A stretch of 64,000 nucleotides of DNA from Cotesia glomerata (taxonomy: Eukaryota > Arthropoda > Insecta > Hymenoptera > Braconidae), in assembly GCF_020080835.1 (NCBI RefSeq), contig NC_058159.1, positions 28,247,525 through 28,311,524 on the forward strand, read 5' to 3'. The notes under the pieces are model-generated. The model was given only the letters and a program-made list of their open reading frames with translations. It had not been told where the DNA came from and did no database searches. Below, piece after piece: positions 47,401-56,243 of the stretch. The translations under genes and the position numbers were made by a program. Numbering within the stretch: position 1 is the first letter of the stretch; every line of letters begins with the position of its first letter.

Positions 47401-50400
47401 GCATATTCAGCGACGAGGAAAAAGTACTGCAGGCTAATTACACTTACAGTGATTGCATCGTCGACTGTCGCGCTAAGTCAATTTGGGAGACCTGCAACTG
47501 CAGACCCTTCTCTTTGCCCCGACGCGGTAACGATGAATGTGAGGAATTACCGATCGACTTTTCCATCATTCATTAACTTAAACTTTTCTATTCTACTGCT
47601 GGTCGCCATTCAAGTATAATCATCTGTTTGCACTTATCGAATTCTTTACTCATTAAATCCACTCCATTAATTGCTCTGGATTTTGTCTTATAAAAAATTA
47701 ATTATTCACACAGATAGCCGGAAAGTTTGCAATACCAAAAACAGCGATTGCATTCATCGTAATCAAGGTTAATTTTTTTATTTCATGATTTTTATTATTA
47801 TTAACCAACAAATTATTTAAAATTCCTCCAAAAACTTGGCATAAGCAATTAAGATCTTATCAATAATACTAAATTTTACAAAAAATCTATTTTATTATAT
47901 TAATGCACCGAATAAAAATTTTTTTCCTATTTTTGTGAGGGGCCATTCATTAATTACGTACAAACAATTTTGGTGATTATTACGTAAGATTTTATCTTGA
48001 TCTTCTAAACAATAAACTGTTATGTTAGGAAAAGATCAGTTTCACTAAAACTTACAGGTCAATGTGGATCCATCATTTTTATTCTTTAACAAGTAATAAT
48101 ATTTATTAACAAGAAATGTTTTTTATTTTTTAAATAATAAAATACGATAATACACGAAAAAATTTACTATAATTTTTCTATATAACCAAACATGGATAAC
48201 AATAAAAACAAATGAAATTTTAATAAGTTATTTTTTTTTTCAATAAGCAATAAAAATTATTTAAATAAAATAAAAATTCGACTGTACACTTTTAAATTAG
48301 GAAAATTATTTGGAATCCAAAATGGAATTAGATTTTTAATATTGAATTTTGATTCACGTAATATTACGTAAGGATGAATTTCACCCCCTTCCTTCCCAAC
48401 ATCAAGACATGTTGAGATTTTCTCCCCCCCCCCCCCCCCCCCGCCCCGTTAATACCTTTACGTAATTAGTGAATGAATCCCGGAAAAAACAGACTTGAAA
48501 AAAATTATTAAAGTTATGAAAAATTCATATTATTTCATTAAAATTATTATAAAATAAAAATTATAATAATAATAAAAATAATAATGATATTTTTTTTTGT
48601 AACAAAAAATGGAGCGATCATTCTGGGGGTACTTGTTTTTCAGGAAAATTGTGGGTGTGATAGGGTAAATATCCCAATAGATGGACACCCCCCAATAGAT
48701 GGACAGATATTATTTCTAGAAGCAATTACATTAGTTTTAAGAACAACAATCTTAAGTAGTTATATTTTATTATGTCTACAAGTAGTTCTGAGAGCGAAAA
48801 GTAATTTTTTTTCAACTTTTTATTTATAATAATAGTTTAAAAAAATTATTTAAATTGGACGTCTCGAGGTTTTGTTCCGAGAGCGTCACCACTAGTAAGC
48901 GTGTGGCAGATAGCTGGTGGACATTATTTATTATTATTAAAAATAATAAAAAAAAGTAAGATTTGTACATATAATTACGCTTATATTTTACTAACAAAGC
49001 TAGAAATATAATATTTTAATGATAAAATCGAAAAGAAATAATAGAATTTAGTGTCCATCTATTGGTGACACTTTTCTTACCTTTATCCAATAGATGGACA
49101 CTGAGTTTATATGATGAATTTTCTTATTTTTTGTTTTTAATTTTATTGGTGGATCAATGTGAGAATAAGAGTAAAGATTATAGCAAACAGACATGTACTG
49201 GAAATGAAAGTATTATTATGATTATTGAGGAAATTGAAGAGAAAAAAGAAAACGCAGAATAAAAGAGAAAATTGAGAGAAGAAAATTTAAAAGTAAAAGA
49301 GAATAGACCTATTAAAAGGAAGAAGAAGACAACATAATGTTTTTAACGTTGTGTTTTATAAATTCATATTGATAATTTATTAATTATTAGTATTCTTTAT
49401 ATTAATATATTTTGTATGTTACTTTACATGAGAAAGCATCACGTGTTCAAAATTAATAAAATTACTTTATGATGTATTTTGAAAATTACCATCCGATTTA
49501 TCACCTTTTCTTTTTAATTTTATCAAGCTTTATTTTTTAGTGGAAAAAATTAATAAATTAATTATTTCTGATATAAATTATGAATCGAAAATATCGCTTG
49601 TAAGTAGTGTCCATCTATTGGTATTGACTGTCCATCTACTGGAGATTTTGTCCATCTACTGGGGTTTTGGACTTTTTCTTACATTTTTCTTTTTTATTAA
49701 TTACTACAACGTTTTAAGAAGTTTTACTTATTTTTTCCTGGTTAATTATATATTTTTACATAAATATAATTTACTTAATCACAACTTATCTGTATATTAC
49801 TATAATGTTTTTTTAATAGAATACGAGAGTTTGCTTAACCATCCATCTATTGGGGTATTTACCCTACAATTATTATTATTATAATTTTTATTTCATAATA
49901 ATTTTAATGAAATAATATGAATTTTTCATAATTTTAATATTTTTTCCAGGTTTATTTTATCGGGGTCTATTTTTTCCGATTACCTTAGTGAATGGCCCCT
50001 GATTATATAAACAGTTATTATTATAAATACAATAATAAATTATGTATTGATTCAGTGAAATGGTGGTCAGTATTACCTCACGAAGTAACAAATCCAGAAG
50101 AAGTTGAAAACTTCGAAAGAGCTGTTGAAGGAGACGGAGATAACTTATTGCACTGTAACAGTTGCTATCCGGCGTGTAACGACGTGTCTTATTATGTTTT
50201 TAATGACTTCGTGCCTCTTCAAACAGGGTATTATCAGTCGGAATTACTGTAAGTATCACCAACTTAGAAGGTAATATTCTTAAGCGTATTATCATCATTT
50301 GAAGCACGTCTCCATCCCTTAATCGATGAACCCATCGACTACATAATATATTAAGCTTTCCGCTAAACTTTAGGGACAATCTTGAAGTTAAGGATCAAAG

Positions 50401-51274
50401 TATTGTTCATATTTACTTTATAAACTTCGGAAGTGTACGGCTCAAAATGGACTTGGGCTATTACTGGTACGAGCTACTCAGTAAGTTCATTTTACAATAA
50501 CATTATCATATTTTTCTTGTTTTCATTTTTATTAAGACAAATTCAAATTATTCGCTCGTAGATTTTCCCTCTAGCAATTAAAAAAATAAATTTTCAATGA
50601 CACAGCCGAACACTTTACAAAATTGAAATACCCTAGAGTGTAACAACAAAAATAATAATAATCAAGAGAACAAATATTAGTGTTATTGGTATATGAATGA
50701 TAGGCGGTGGTTATCGTGCTTCAGTGAAAGCACATCCGGTATTTTACGATATAAAATCACAGGCTCCAATTGACAATGGTAATTTAAGCGCGGGAATTTC
50801 ACTATGAAACACATTTACCAAGCGCGAATGAGAGAACGTTGTTAAAAAGAGATGAAAGGGCGTATATTGGAAGTATTAAACAATACCCGCGGGTCATATA
50901 TATGTATAGATATATTTTGACCCAATTATACCGGGAATCGTAATAGCTTGTGTATTATCAAATGACAACAATGAAGTATATGTAATCATTCAACGTTATT
51001 CGAGCTCCCTGCTGGTATTATAAATGTTGACAATTGTATTTTTGATTGATTATTTTAGTCCTTCAATTTCAGTCAATTACAATCATTTAGTTAATATTGC
51101 AAGCTAATTAATTAAATTATTTAACTGTTCTATTAAACGTTCCACTTTAGATCCGATAAATTTATATCAATCACATTATAATTGTTGATCTTGTTTCAAA
51201 GCTCACAAATTTTTTTTGTCTGTCAAACGGCATTAAGTGATACCAAAATGTTCCAGGTTCGATTCTTAGTCAGG

Positions 51275-51318
<44 letters not shown>

Positions 51319-51677
51319 CAAGTGTTAAAAGTATTGATGAAATATATTGTATATATAAATATAAATACAAACTTTTGATATTTTATATTCTAGGCAATAT
51401 CGGAGGAATATGTGGAATATTCATCGGCTTCAGTCTTCTTAGTCTTGTTGAACTGGGTTATTTCTTCCTCGGTTTTATTTATGAAATTTGCTGTCCAGGT
51501 AAAATAATAACTGAAGTTGGAAACACGATAGAGGACCCGGGAGACCCTGGTGACACTGAAAGGTCTGCTACAGATATGCAATCCGTTAACAGAATCTACT
51601 GGAACGAGCTGCTGTCACAGCCGAGAGTCGGTATGAAAAATAAGATTGTTCGTCCGCGACGTAAACTCAGATATTGA
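33279..51677 (+). CDS. ppk: pickpocket-family DEG/ENaC sodium channel subunit (11 exons)
   Basis: Exons 33279-33484, 37884-38026, 38125-38188, 38981-39167, 39258-39403, 39478-39616, 47244-47526, 47714-47767, 50056-50248, 50374-50480 and 51394-51677 join in frame to 601 aa. All borders are GT/AG. Family features in order: cytoplasmic N-terminus; transmembrane helix 1 at about residues 70-91; LPGVSICNIN at about 116-125; a cysteine-rich extracellular loop (CCIFN, RECIF, CNCRPFSLP and C..C..AC groups); and helix 2 with IGGICGIFIGFSLLS, in which G519-F520-S521 is the G/S-x-S selectivity filter. Members form trimeric, amiloride-sensitive sodium channels used in mechano-, osmo- or contact chemosensation (family knowledge). 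The usual His-Gly gating motif reads Val54-Gly55 here. Introns 1, 6 and 8 are full of mobile elements, and intron 6 holds an antisense receptor gene. Which pickpocket orthologue this is cannot be told. Confidence 0.9.
34269..34540. mobile_element. family C element, copy 3 (272 bp)
   Basis: CACTGATAGAAGGATTTATT to its complement, bordered by TA on both sides. Uninterrupted family A copies have GATATTTATCATTTCG at this point, so the site and the TA duplication are defined exactly. Confidence 0.9.
34601..35845 (+). mobile_element. tRNA-derived SINE, split by a TTAA-flanked element
   Basis: Starts with a tRNA-like head (GGCATGATGGCCGAGCGG, an A-box of the class II Ser/Leu type) and continues after the inner insertion at 35373 with a B-box (GGTTCGAGCCC, 35418-35428). 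A body with TTTTCTCTGTGGTTTCCCC and a 3' part rich in AAA follow. Direct repeats TATAAAATAAAGTTA flank it (left ending at about 34600, right ending near 35861), as expected for reverse-transcriptase-driven insertion. It contains no protein gene. Confidence 0.8.
34626..35368. mobile_element. TTAA-flanked MITE (743 bp, GGGGGGAAATACGTG ends)
   Basis: GGGGGGAAATACGTGTA at the left and its complement TACACGTATTTCCCCCC at the right, with TTAA on each side (34622-34625 and 35369-35372). It splits the tRNA-derived head of the SINE between its A-box and B-box. A piggyBac-type origin is inferred from the TTAA duplication. Confidence 0.9.
35929..36950. mobile_element. composite foldback element family L, copy 2
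   Basis: Inserted in family A between AAAAATCAAA and TGTAATTATTG. The left 540 bases include TTCGGTAGAATCTGGCGCC and a segment shared with 23939-24175; the right part (36472-36950) is the hairpin with ATCCGAACAAAAACAG ends. The two overlapping open frames in the hairpin encode mirror images and are not genes. Confidence 0.75.
37330..37535 (+). repeat. possible non-LTR 3' tail
   Basis: ATTGCTGTTGGGTCTTAATG followed by AAATAAATAAATAAATAA, the layout of a LINE 3' end. No coding part is present. Confidence 0.35.
37537..37687 (+). repeat. segment repeated in ppk introns 1 and 6
   Basis: About 150 bases (starting TTTAAAAAACAATTTAATAT, ending CCAATTGCTAATTAGA) recur in the same orientation at 44127-44277 with few differences. 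The second copy interrupts the receptor duplication. Confidence 0.75.
37884..38026 (+). CDS. ppk: ppk exon 2 (transmembrane helix 1)
   Basis: Residues 69-117, entering after CTGGGCAG and starting VFWIIIHTVTLCTLSVTIF, the first membrane helix. It then runs through the W..Y..TPVV segment to LDLPG. The donor is CCAG|GTAAAC in phase 1. Confidence 0.88.
38125..38188 (+). CDS. ppk: ppk exon 3 (LPGVSICN motif)
   Basis: Only 64 bases. It completes LPGVSICNINRMSRKAVEIF, the family's FPAVTICN-type motif after helix 1. Acceptor TTTTTTAG, donor CT|GTAAGT in phase 2. Too short to appear as a free ORF. Confidence 0.88.
38981..39167 (+). CDS. ppk: ppk exon 4
   Basis: Residues 138-200, from IDAKATNASFIEVM to DVTPLLKR. 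The acceptor is AAATTTAG and the donor CGA|GTGAGT in phase 0. This is the acidic, less conserved first part of the extracellular loop. Confidence 0.82.
39258..39403 (+). CDS. ppk: ppk exon 5 (first cysteine cluster)
   Basis: Residues 201-249: LSPSCTKGIQSCYF, then VNCSDLF, then HGYCCIFNY. The C..C..C..GYCC.FN order is standard for pickpocket proteins. The donor is AC|GTAATT in phase 2. Confidence 0.88.
39478..39616 (+). CDS. ppk: ppk exon 6
   Basis: Residues 249-295. Includes GIANGLSIVLEPELEDYFF and ends IGWK, matching the G..GL.v.L...  segment after CC.FN in the family. The donor AAG|GTAATT opens the 7.6 kb intron 6. Confidence 0.85.
40373..40466. repeat. half copy of the TA-flanked foldback
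   Basis: Keeps the loop and one arm (GTATACAAATACATAGAGTG ... GGGCTTTTACCTTA) of the element at 643-786; most of the other arm is gone. Confidence 0.75.
40547..41060. repeat. tandem array, about four units
   Basis: Each unit carries a CGCCCACGCAMGGR-like block, a GTGGAATTTCATGAAATTCAT-like block, an AGCTCAAAAACGCC-like block and a TCTGGCCAAGTTTCAA-like block. The units diverge from each other, so the array is old. Confidence 0.65.
41408..41480. repeat. TA microsatellite
   Basis: Uninterrupted TA repeats over about 60 bases in the centre of a family W palindrome. Confidence 0.9.
41491..43126. mobile_element. long foldback element (1636 bp) with GAGTGGTCC ends
   Basis: GAGTGGTCCAAAAAAAA at the left is mirrored by GGACCACTC at the right, flanked by TA. 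The arms are about 350 bases long (AGCGCAGCTTGATATCTCAA against its complement, and CTACAAGAATAATTGACG in both). The central 900 bases have no recognisable coding sequence. It is inserted in the TA centre of cluster 3. Confidence 0.85.
43291..44447. other. ppk intron 6 sequence and 3' flank of Gr-B
   Basis: From about 43913 the sequence matches the window start (1-290), i.e. the shared 3' flank of the receptor duplication. A segment of about 240 bases at 44037-44279 is extra relative to copy A. An open frame at 43568-43777 has no recognisable motif. Confidence 0.6.
44448..44504 (-). CDS. Gr copy B exon 5 (TYxxxxxQ exon)
   Basis: FTAAVATYLVIMLQNYPD then TAA. It is two residues shorter than in copy A because the stop comes earlier. 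Confidence 0.9.
   Translation of the reverse strand, partial: FTAAVATYLVIMLQNYPD
44448..46519 (-). CDS. gustatory-receptor-like chemoreceptor, copy B (5 exons), nested in ppk intron 6
   Basis: Exons 46519-46226, 45560-45145, 45065-44813, 44742-44584 and 44504-44448 join to 392 aa and a stop, with intron phases 0, 2, 0, 0 as in copy A. The C-terminus carries GFFDLNFYF and TYLVIMLQ, the gustatory-receptor signature. All splice borders are GT/AG and no frame break is seen, so it appears functional. It lies wholly within intron 6 (39617-47243) of the pickpocket gene in antisense orientation. Intron 1 (665 bases, against 69 in copy A) holds a 601 bp MITE. Ligand unknown. Confidence 0.88.
44584..44742 (-). 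CDS. Gr copy B exon 4
   Basis: 159 bases, residues 322-374: WRQTGVILNKSELES, EIRNFSAQVQRN and GFFDLNFYFVRD. The acceptor is TTTTAG. Confidence 0.88.
44813..45065 (-). CDS. Gr copy B exon 3
   Basis: 253 bases, residues 237-321: RRVHLELVILCR to CKETVNE. The donor is GAG|GTAATA in phase 0, followed by a 70-base intron that preserves the empty site of the copy A foldback. Confidence 0.86.
45145..45560 (-). CDS. Gr copy B exon 2
   Basis: 416 bases, residues 99-237: KAIKLITNIL to FLCNVR, with two hydrophobic segments. Same length and phases as in copy A. Confidence 0.85.
45605..46205. mobile_element. 601 bp MITE made of TACGGTA units, in Gr-B intron 1
   Basis: Ends CATCCCTGGAGGATCTGAAA and the complement CATCCCTGACGAATCCAAAG. 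The interior is almost entirely ACGGTA, TACCGT, CGGTAAA and similar units in both orientations. Copy A has no such sequence in its 69-base intron 1, so the insertion is later than the gene duplication. Confidence 0.8.
46226..46519 (-). CDS. Gr copy B exon 1
   Basis: Residues 1-98, MWKPTNLMEALLPIFALDC to WSFRN, donor AAC|GTGAGT in phase 0. In this copy the frame stays open a short way upstream (TIVVLEMWK), but no ATG lies there, so the internal Met is taken as the start. Confidence 0.84.
46520..47243. other. 5' flank of Gr-B and end of ppk intron 6
   Basis: 46520-46810 matches the 5' flank of copies A (1909-2190) and C (3400-3630), so any shared receptor promoter would be here. Beyond it lies AT-rich intron with a long T run at 47036-47059. 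Confidence 0.6.
47244..47526 (+). CDS. ppk: ppk exon 7 (cysteine-rich loop)
   Basis: Residues 296-390 after a TTTTTACAG acceptor: IAIFNSGDYPDNTSGG, VRSVPKEKRECIF, NYTYSDCIVDC and ETCNCRPFSLP. The R.C.F, Y....C...C and C.C.P..LP pattern is the core of the DEG/ENaC extracellular domain. The donor is CGCG|GTAACG in phase 1; read-through would give a quick stop after FSIIH. Confidence 0.9.
47714..47767 (+). CDS. ppk: ppk exon 8 (54-base microexon)
   Basis: Phase 1 to phase 1, reading DSRKVCNTKNSDCIHRNQ. It supplies the C...  D.C pair that follows the C.C.P..LP motif in the family, which is why so short an exon is accepted. Acceptor CACAG, donor CAAG|GTTAAT. Confidence 0.75.
48422..48447. repeat. 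poly-C tract
   Basis: About 20 consecutive C followed by GCCCC, striking in such AT-rich DNA. It lies in the subterminal part of an inverted-repeat element. Confidence 0.9.
48661..49866. mobile_element. 1206 bp element with TAGGGTAAATATCCCAATAG ends
   Basis: The ends are inverted, and a CCAATAGATGGACA unit is repeated next to both termini and inside (49053-49102, 49605-49670). The interior at 49150-49337 reads CENKSKDYSKQTC, EIEEKKENAE, a stop, then a lysine-rich tail, possibly the decayed C-terminus of a transposase. That reading is tentative. Confidence 0.7.
50056..50248 (+). CDS. ppk: ppk exon 9
   Basis: Residues 408-472: VKWWSVLPHEVTNPEEVENF, then LLHCNSCYPACNDVSYYVF. The C..C.PAC...Y group is the last extracellular cysteine cluster. 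Acceptor GATTCAG, donor CT|GTAAGT in phase 2. Confidence 0.88.
50374..50480 (+). CDS. ppk: ppk exon 10
   Basis: Residues 472-508: DNLEVKDQSIVHIYFINFGS through LGYYWYELL, the beta-strand-like segment leading to helix 2. Acceptor ACTTTAG, donor CTCA|GTAAGT in phase 1. Confidence 0.85.
50481..51393 (+). other. ppk intron 10
   Basis: A 913-base intron with a less AT-biased stretch at 50690-50950 and a T run of about 40 bases at 51280-51318. No coding or repeat signal recognised. Confidence 0.5.
51394..51677 (+). CDS. ppk: ppk exon 11 (helix 2, selectivity filter, C-tail)
   Basis: Residues 508-601. SNIGGICGIFIGFSLLSLVE is the pore region, with GFS as the G/S-x-S filter and S..E just after it. 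The helix continues to FIYEICC, followed by a hydrophilic tail ending RPRRKLRY and TGA. Confidence 0.9.
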
Positions 51678-51713
51678 ATTTACAATTGACTTTTGAATTT
51701 AAATGAGTACTTG

Positions 51714-51719
51714 AATAAA
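51714..51719 (+). terminator. candidate ppk polyadenylation signal
   Basis: AATAAA 37 bases after the stop codon. It is a canonical hexamer, but in AT-rich DNA such hexamers are common by chance. Confidence 0.45.
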
Positions 51720-53364
51720 TTTTGTTATTTATTTATTTATTGAATTTATTCGAATTGAGATGGTTTGTTGTTTGATAAATATAACTTTGATATACTGCAG
51801 AAAATAAATTGATGAATTTTTCATATTTTTTGTTTTTAATAGATCTATGATAGAATTTTCAGTGAAATTTATCATGTATTTTTTCCAAAATTATTTTATC
51901 TGTTGATAGAAGAATTTTTAAGGGAGTCATAAATTGATTTTTAAAAATTTTGATAGCTTTTTTTAGGAATAAAAAATATTATTTAATAATTAAAAATATT
52001 TATTAAAAGTTAGAAATATTTAATTGTAATTAATAAATAAATAATTTTTTAATAAATTAATTTATCAACAGTTATTAAAATTTTTTATCAATGCAATCTT
52101 TATAAAAAAATATTTAAGTGGAAAAAGTAGTGTAAAAAAAAATATTAAAAGTATATATTTTGTTAAAACTATCTAAAAGTTAATGGACGGATGCACGGCA
52201 AACAAAACTCTCTAGCTTACTGAATTGAAAGTTATATTATGTATCACAACCGGGTAATCTAGTAAGTCTTGAGTTGAGTCCGGACAGAGCTGGACTATTT
52301 TTCACGTCAGTGTTCTCACGAAACAAGTTTTAATAGTAATCTTCGACGGCGACAAAGTTTATCGCTAAGCGCAAAAGAACAACATCTTTGATGCCTGACG
52401 GCTAAATATCACTAGCCGTGTTACTTTTAAAAGATAAATTTAGCTGAAACTTTATCGCTGAAAGTACCGTGTAAATTATGAATAAAATAAAGTTAAATAA
52501 ACATAAATAAGTAAGTATATAGGAGTTACTCGAGACTCGAGAGTATGCAAGATTTTTGAATTCTGAAAAAAATATGCCGACTTGAGAAACTCGTGGTTTA
52601 TGGAATGTAACGACGGCCGTGTCTTCAGAGCTGTGGCAGTGTTTCAGAAAGTTTCAAAGCCAGCGAATGAGATAACAGGCGCATCGCCAACGGCTGACTA
52701 GGATGATGCTACCAAAGAACTCACTAAGACAAGCCGTAGTAAAGTCCAAAGACATCAAGTTGCTGCTGAAGAGATTTTTTTTCTCTTTTGCATGCCTGAT
52801 AAGGCAAAAAATTTATTATTTAATATTTTTTTTGCCTAGATTTTGTTTTCAAAAATTTAACGTCGAAATTTTAGGATAAATTACTTTAAAGAAAAAAATT
52901 AATGAATTGTTATTTTTTCGGTAAAGTAAACTTGGTAATAATTTTTTTTTTTTTTTTTTAAACATAAAGTTTAGTTTTTATACATAAAGTTTGAAAGTTT
53001 TAAAGGTATAATCTATCGAAATATGAAAAAAAAAATCGATTTTTTGAAAATTTCACGCTGGTTGTGCCCCTTAAAAGATTATTAAAAGAAAAATTTCAAG
53101 TTTTAAACAAAATATTAATGTACACTAATTGATGTAAACTATTGTAAAAAAACTTGTAAAATAGCTACTGCTAAACAATAAATAAATTATTATTAACATA
53201 AAGTGTCAAATAATTTTAAAAATCCTTTATCTTTTTCGAATAAATTTATTTATCGGTGCAATATATAATTGCCTGTACAAGTGACATATTAATTATCAAT
53301 ATAATAATTTATAATTAAAACACATCTTATAATATATTTATTTATTATATCTCACAATTCAATC
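51720..53364. other. downstream intergenic sequence
   Basis: AT-rich except 52180-52800, which is less AT-biased, has no repeats from this window and no long open frame. It could be regulatory or part of a non-coding transcript. Nothing recognisable. Confidence 0.4.
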
Positions 53365-54458
53365 CCCGAGAAAAAATATTTATATATATTTATATATAAA
53401 TTGGTTATATATGATTATATATGAAAAATGGCCAAATATAATCATATCTAGAATATTTAATATGGTCCTACGCAATTCTGTGTAACAGTCTGTCTGCTGT
53501 GCTGCTGTCTTAGATGATAATGATTCTATGATCTACAGAATGTATCATATGAGTTTATCATAAATGGAATATAAAAATTGATTTTAATATATATTTAGAT
53601 AGTCATTATTCATAATTTATTTATTTTACCGAATTTCATTATAATATAACACTTATTTAAATAATAAAATAAATAATGATTTTACTATTAGGTAGTAGCA
53701 GAGCAGACCAAAACATCTCATAGGAAATGTGACAAATTTTGTATTTCAGAATTATTTAAATGTAATTATAAACGTCATTTTACACTTTTTGTGATTACCA
53801 AAAAAAAATTTTTTTTCAAAGAAAAAATTTTTGTCTTTTAATTATATATAAGCATATATAATTATATATACTTATATATAATTATATATGGGGCTATATA
53901 CAATCTTGGATGGTCGTACATTGCTCCATATATAGTCATATATAATTATATATAATTATATATAACTTCATATACAATTCCATATATAATCATGTATAAT
54001 TTTATATAATTCTATATACTTATATATAATTGTATATGGAACTATATATAATCCTGCATAGTTGTATATTGCTTCATATATAGTCATATATAATTATATA
54101 TGATTATATATAACCTCATATACAATTCCATATATAATTATATATGATTATATATAACCTCATATACAATTCCATATATAATCATGTATGATTATATATA
54201 ATTCTATATACTTATATATAATTGTATATGGAACTATATATAATCCTGCATGGTTGTATATTGCTCCATATCTAGTCATATATAATTATATATGATTATA
54301 TATAACCTCATATACAATTCCATATATAATCATGTATGATTATATATAATTATGTATGATCATATATAATTGTATATACTTATATATGTGATTCCATATA
54401 TAATCATTTATGATTATATACAATTATATATAATTATATAGAAACATTTTTTCTCGGG
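53365..54458. mobile_element. inverted-repeat element with CCCGAGAAAAAATA ends (1094 bp)
   Basis: CCCGAGAAAAAATATTTATA at the left and TTTTTTCTCGGG at the right. Much of the interior (53840-54420) is a tandem array of imperfect units containing ATATATAATTATATATGATT, CTCATATACAATTCC and TGGAACTATATATAATCC. Confidence 0.75.
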
Positions 54459-55369
54459 TCAACACACTCGCAATTGCACGAATTTGCGCATCTCCGCATT
54501 ATCTTAACAATTAACTTCAATTATTATAATTTACATATAAACAACTATACACTTATAAATAATTCATTTATAATAATTATCAATTTCAATATTATTATAA
54601 TTTATAATTATAATTATAAATATTTTATATAATATGTTATTTTAATGAATTAACATTAATACTGTGGGATTTTTCGACAATGATGACTCAAAAATCCTGC
54701 TGATGATATTGAAAATAAAGTGTTAAAACTTAAAACGTTTGAACAATTATGAATGGAAGTTATAATTTCCGGCAAAAGATGACGAATTTATTTTCAGATC
54801 TGTAATAAAACCGGAACGGAGTTAACGAAGTGGCTTTTTTGTTCTCTATTGGAAATCAAGGGATTCTTTTTCTCCGTTTTTCCTGTCCGCTGTGAAGTTG
54901 GATCGCGCGATAGGATGAAAAAAAGAATAAAATAAGAGAAACAGGTAACGTTTCAAAGGCCTCGGAAGTAAAAAAAAAAAAATAAATTAGGATTGCAATT
55001 TACGGAAGTTAAAAAGTAGAACGTGGATTTCCGAACACGAGTGTAGTTGTAACGCTCTGGCTGGGACATAAACTGCGGATATAAACAGACGAATAAGCTA
55101 CGGTTGTAAAGAAACGACACGGATCTAGACTTAAGCGCGATGCGACAAATAAATAAATTTATAAAATTTAAAGTAAAATAAAATACTTATAAATTTTATT
55201 TATTTTTCACACAAATATTCGTTGAAATAATTTTTTATTTTTTAAAAATCTGACTCTTTAATCTTTATGTTCCGCAATTGATTATCTAATTACAATTGTT
55301 TTAATAATTATTCACAGATACAATGTAAAAAAAATTAGGAAAACGGTTGACCCTGAAGGCCATCCCTGC
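54459..55369. other. intergenic sequence, no gene recognised
   Basis: AT-rich, then a less AT-biased portion at about 54690-55150 without long open frames or known repeats. Confidence 0.4.
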
Positions 55370-56205
55370 AACTTCCCGCTAATTCCATACTTAGGCGCTT
55401 AAAATTGCACCAATGACGTTTTTGAGCTCTTCGAGCTCAAAAATACAATTTATGGGTTATTTTGAGCTCTCCAAGCTCAAAGAGATTGTTTTCCTATGCT
55501 TTTGAGCTCTTCGAGCTCAAAAGTCTGGTAGGGATTTGATGACACTATTTTTTGAATTTTTAAACCGCAATAACTTTTGAATGAATGAACCGATTTTCAC
55601 GCAGTTGGCAGCATTCGACGCAGTTTTTTAAGCCTCACAAAGAATCTCAAATTTTGAATTGATCGCGCTAGAAATTTCGGAGTTATTCCGAAAAAATACT
55701 TTTTTCGGTTTTCTGTCGTTCACGATATCTCTCGAACGAATCAACCGATTTTGACCGGACTGGTGGCGATCGACGTGGTTTTTTGGGGTTAAGAGCTGAT
55801 TAGTTTTTGGAATTGAACCATCAAGCCGTTTAAAAGTTATTCCAAAAAAACCACATTTGAAAAAAATTTTTTTTTTCAGTTTTTTGAAGATTTCTCAAAA
55901 TCTATTGATCTGAATCGGTCCAAATAGTTTTCAAAATCTAAGTTTGGTCAAGCCCTTTCGAATGGCACCAACCGCGATGAAATCGGTCAAGCCGTTCAAA
56001 AGTTATAAGCGGTTCACATACTTTCACACACACACACACACACATACATACATACAGACACCGTGACAACCTCGCGGGGATAGTCAGGGAAGCTTCCTGT
56101 GACCTTCAAACGTCGAGATCTGATGAAAACTCGGTTTTTGCAAAACGGGGTGAAAACAATAACTTTCCGATTTTTGAAAATCTTTGATTTTCGTAGCGGG
56201 AAGTT
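55370..56205. mobile_element. 836 bp element with AACTTCCCGCTA ends
   Basis: Terminal repeats AACTTCCCGCTA and TAGCGGGAAGTT. The left part contains three palindromes of the TTTTGAGCTCTTCGAGCTCAAAA type. The middle has repeated GAACGAATCAACCGATTTTGA and AAGCCGTTCAAAAGTTAT-type blocks. A CA/CATA microsatellite is at 56022-56058. Less AT-rich than the window average. Confidence 0.75.
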
Positions 56206-56243
56206 AAAAATGCATAAAGTACAATAAATTTCTATTGCAGTTT

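Larger units (their letters stand above)
47937..49999. mobile_element. nested inverted-repeat elements filling ppk intron 8
   Basis: Outer ends AGGGGCCATTCATTAATTAC and the complement of TTAGTGAATGGCCCCT. A further TACGTAATTAGTGAATGAAT end lies at 48459. Inside, 48528-48580 and 49868-49930 are inverted copies of an ATTATTTCATTAAAATTATT segment surrounding the element at 48661-49866. Confidence 0.65.

Noticed and set aside
47527..47576. Exon 7 continuing to a stop (ending FSIIH)
   Set aside because: A phase-1 donor at 47526 leads into a 54-base exon that supplies the expected cysteine pair, and downstream exons then stay in frame to helix 2.
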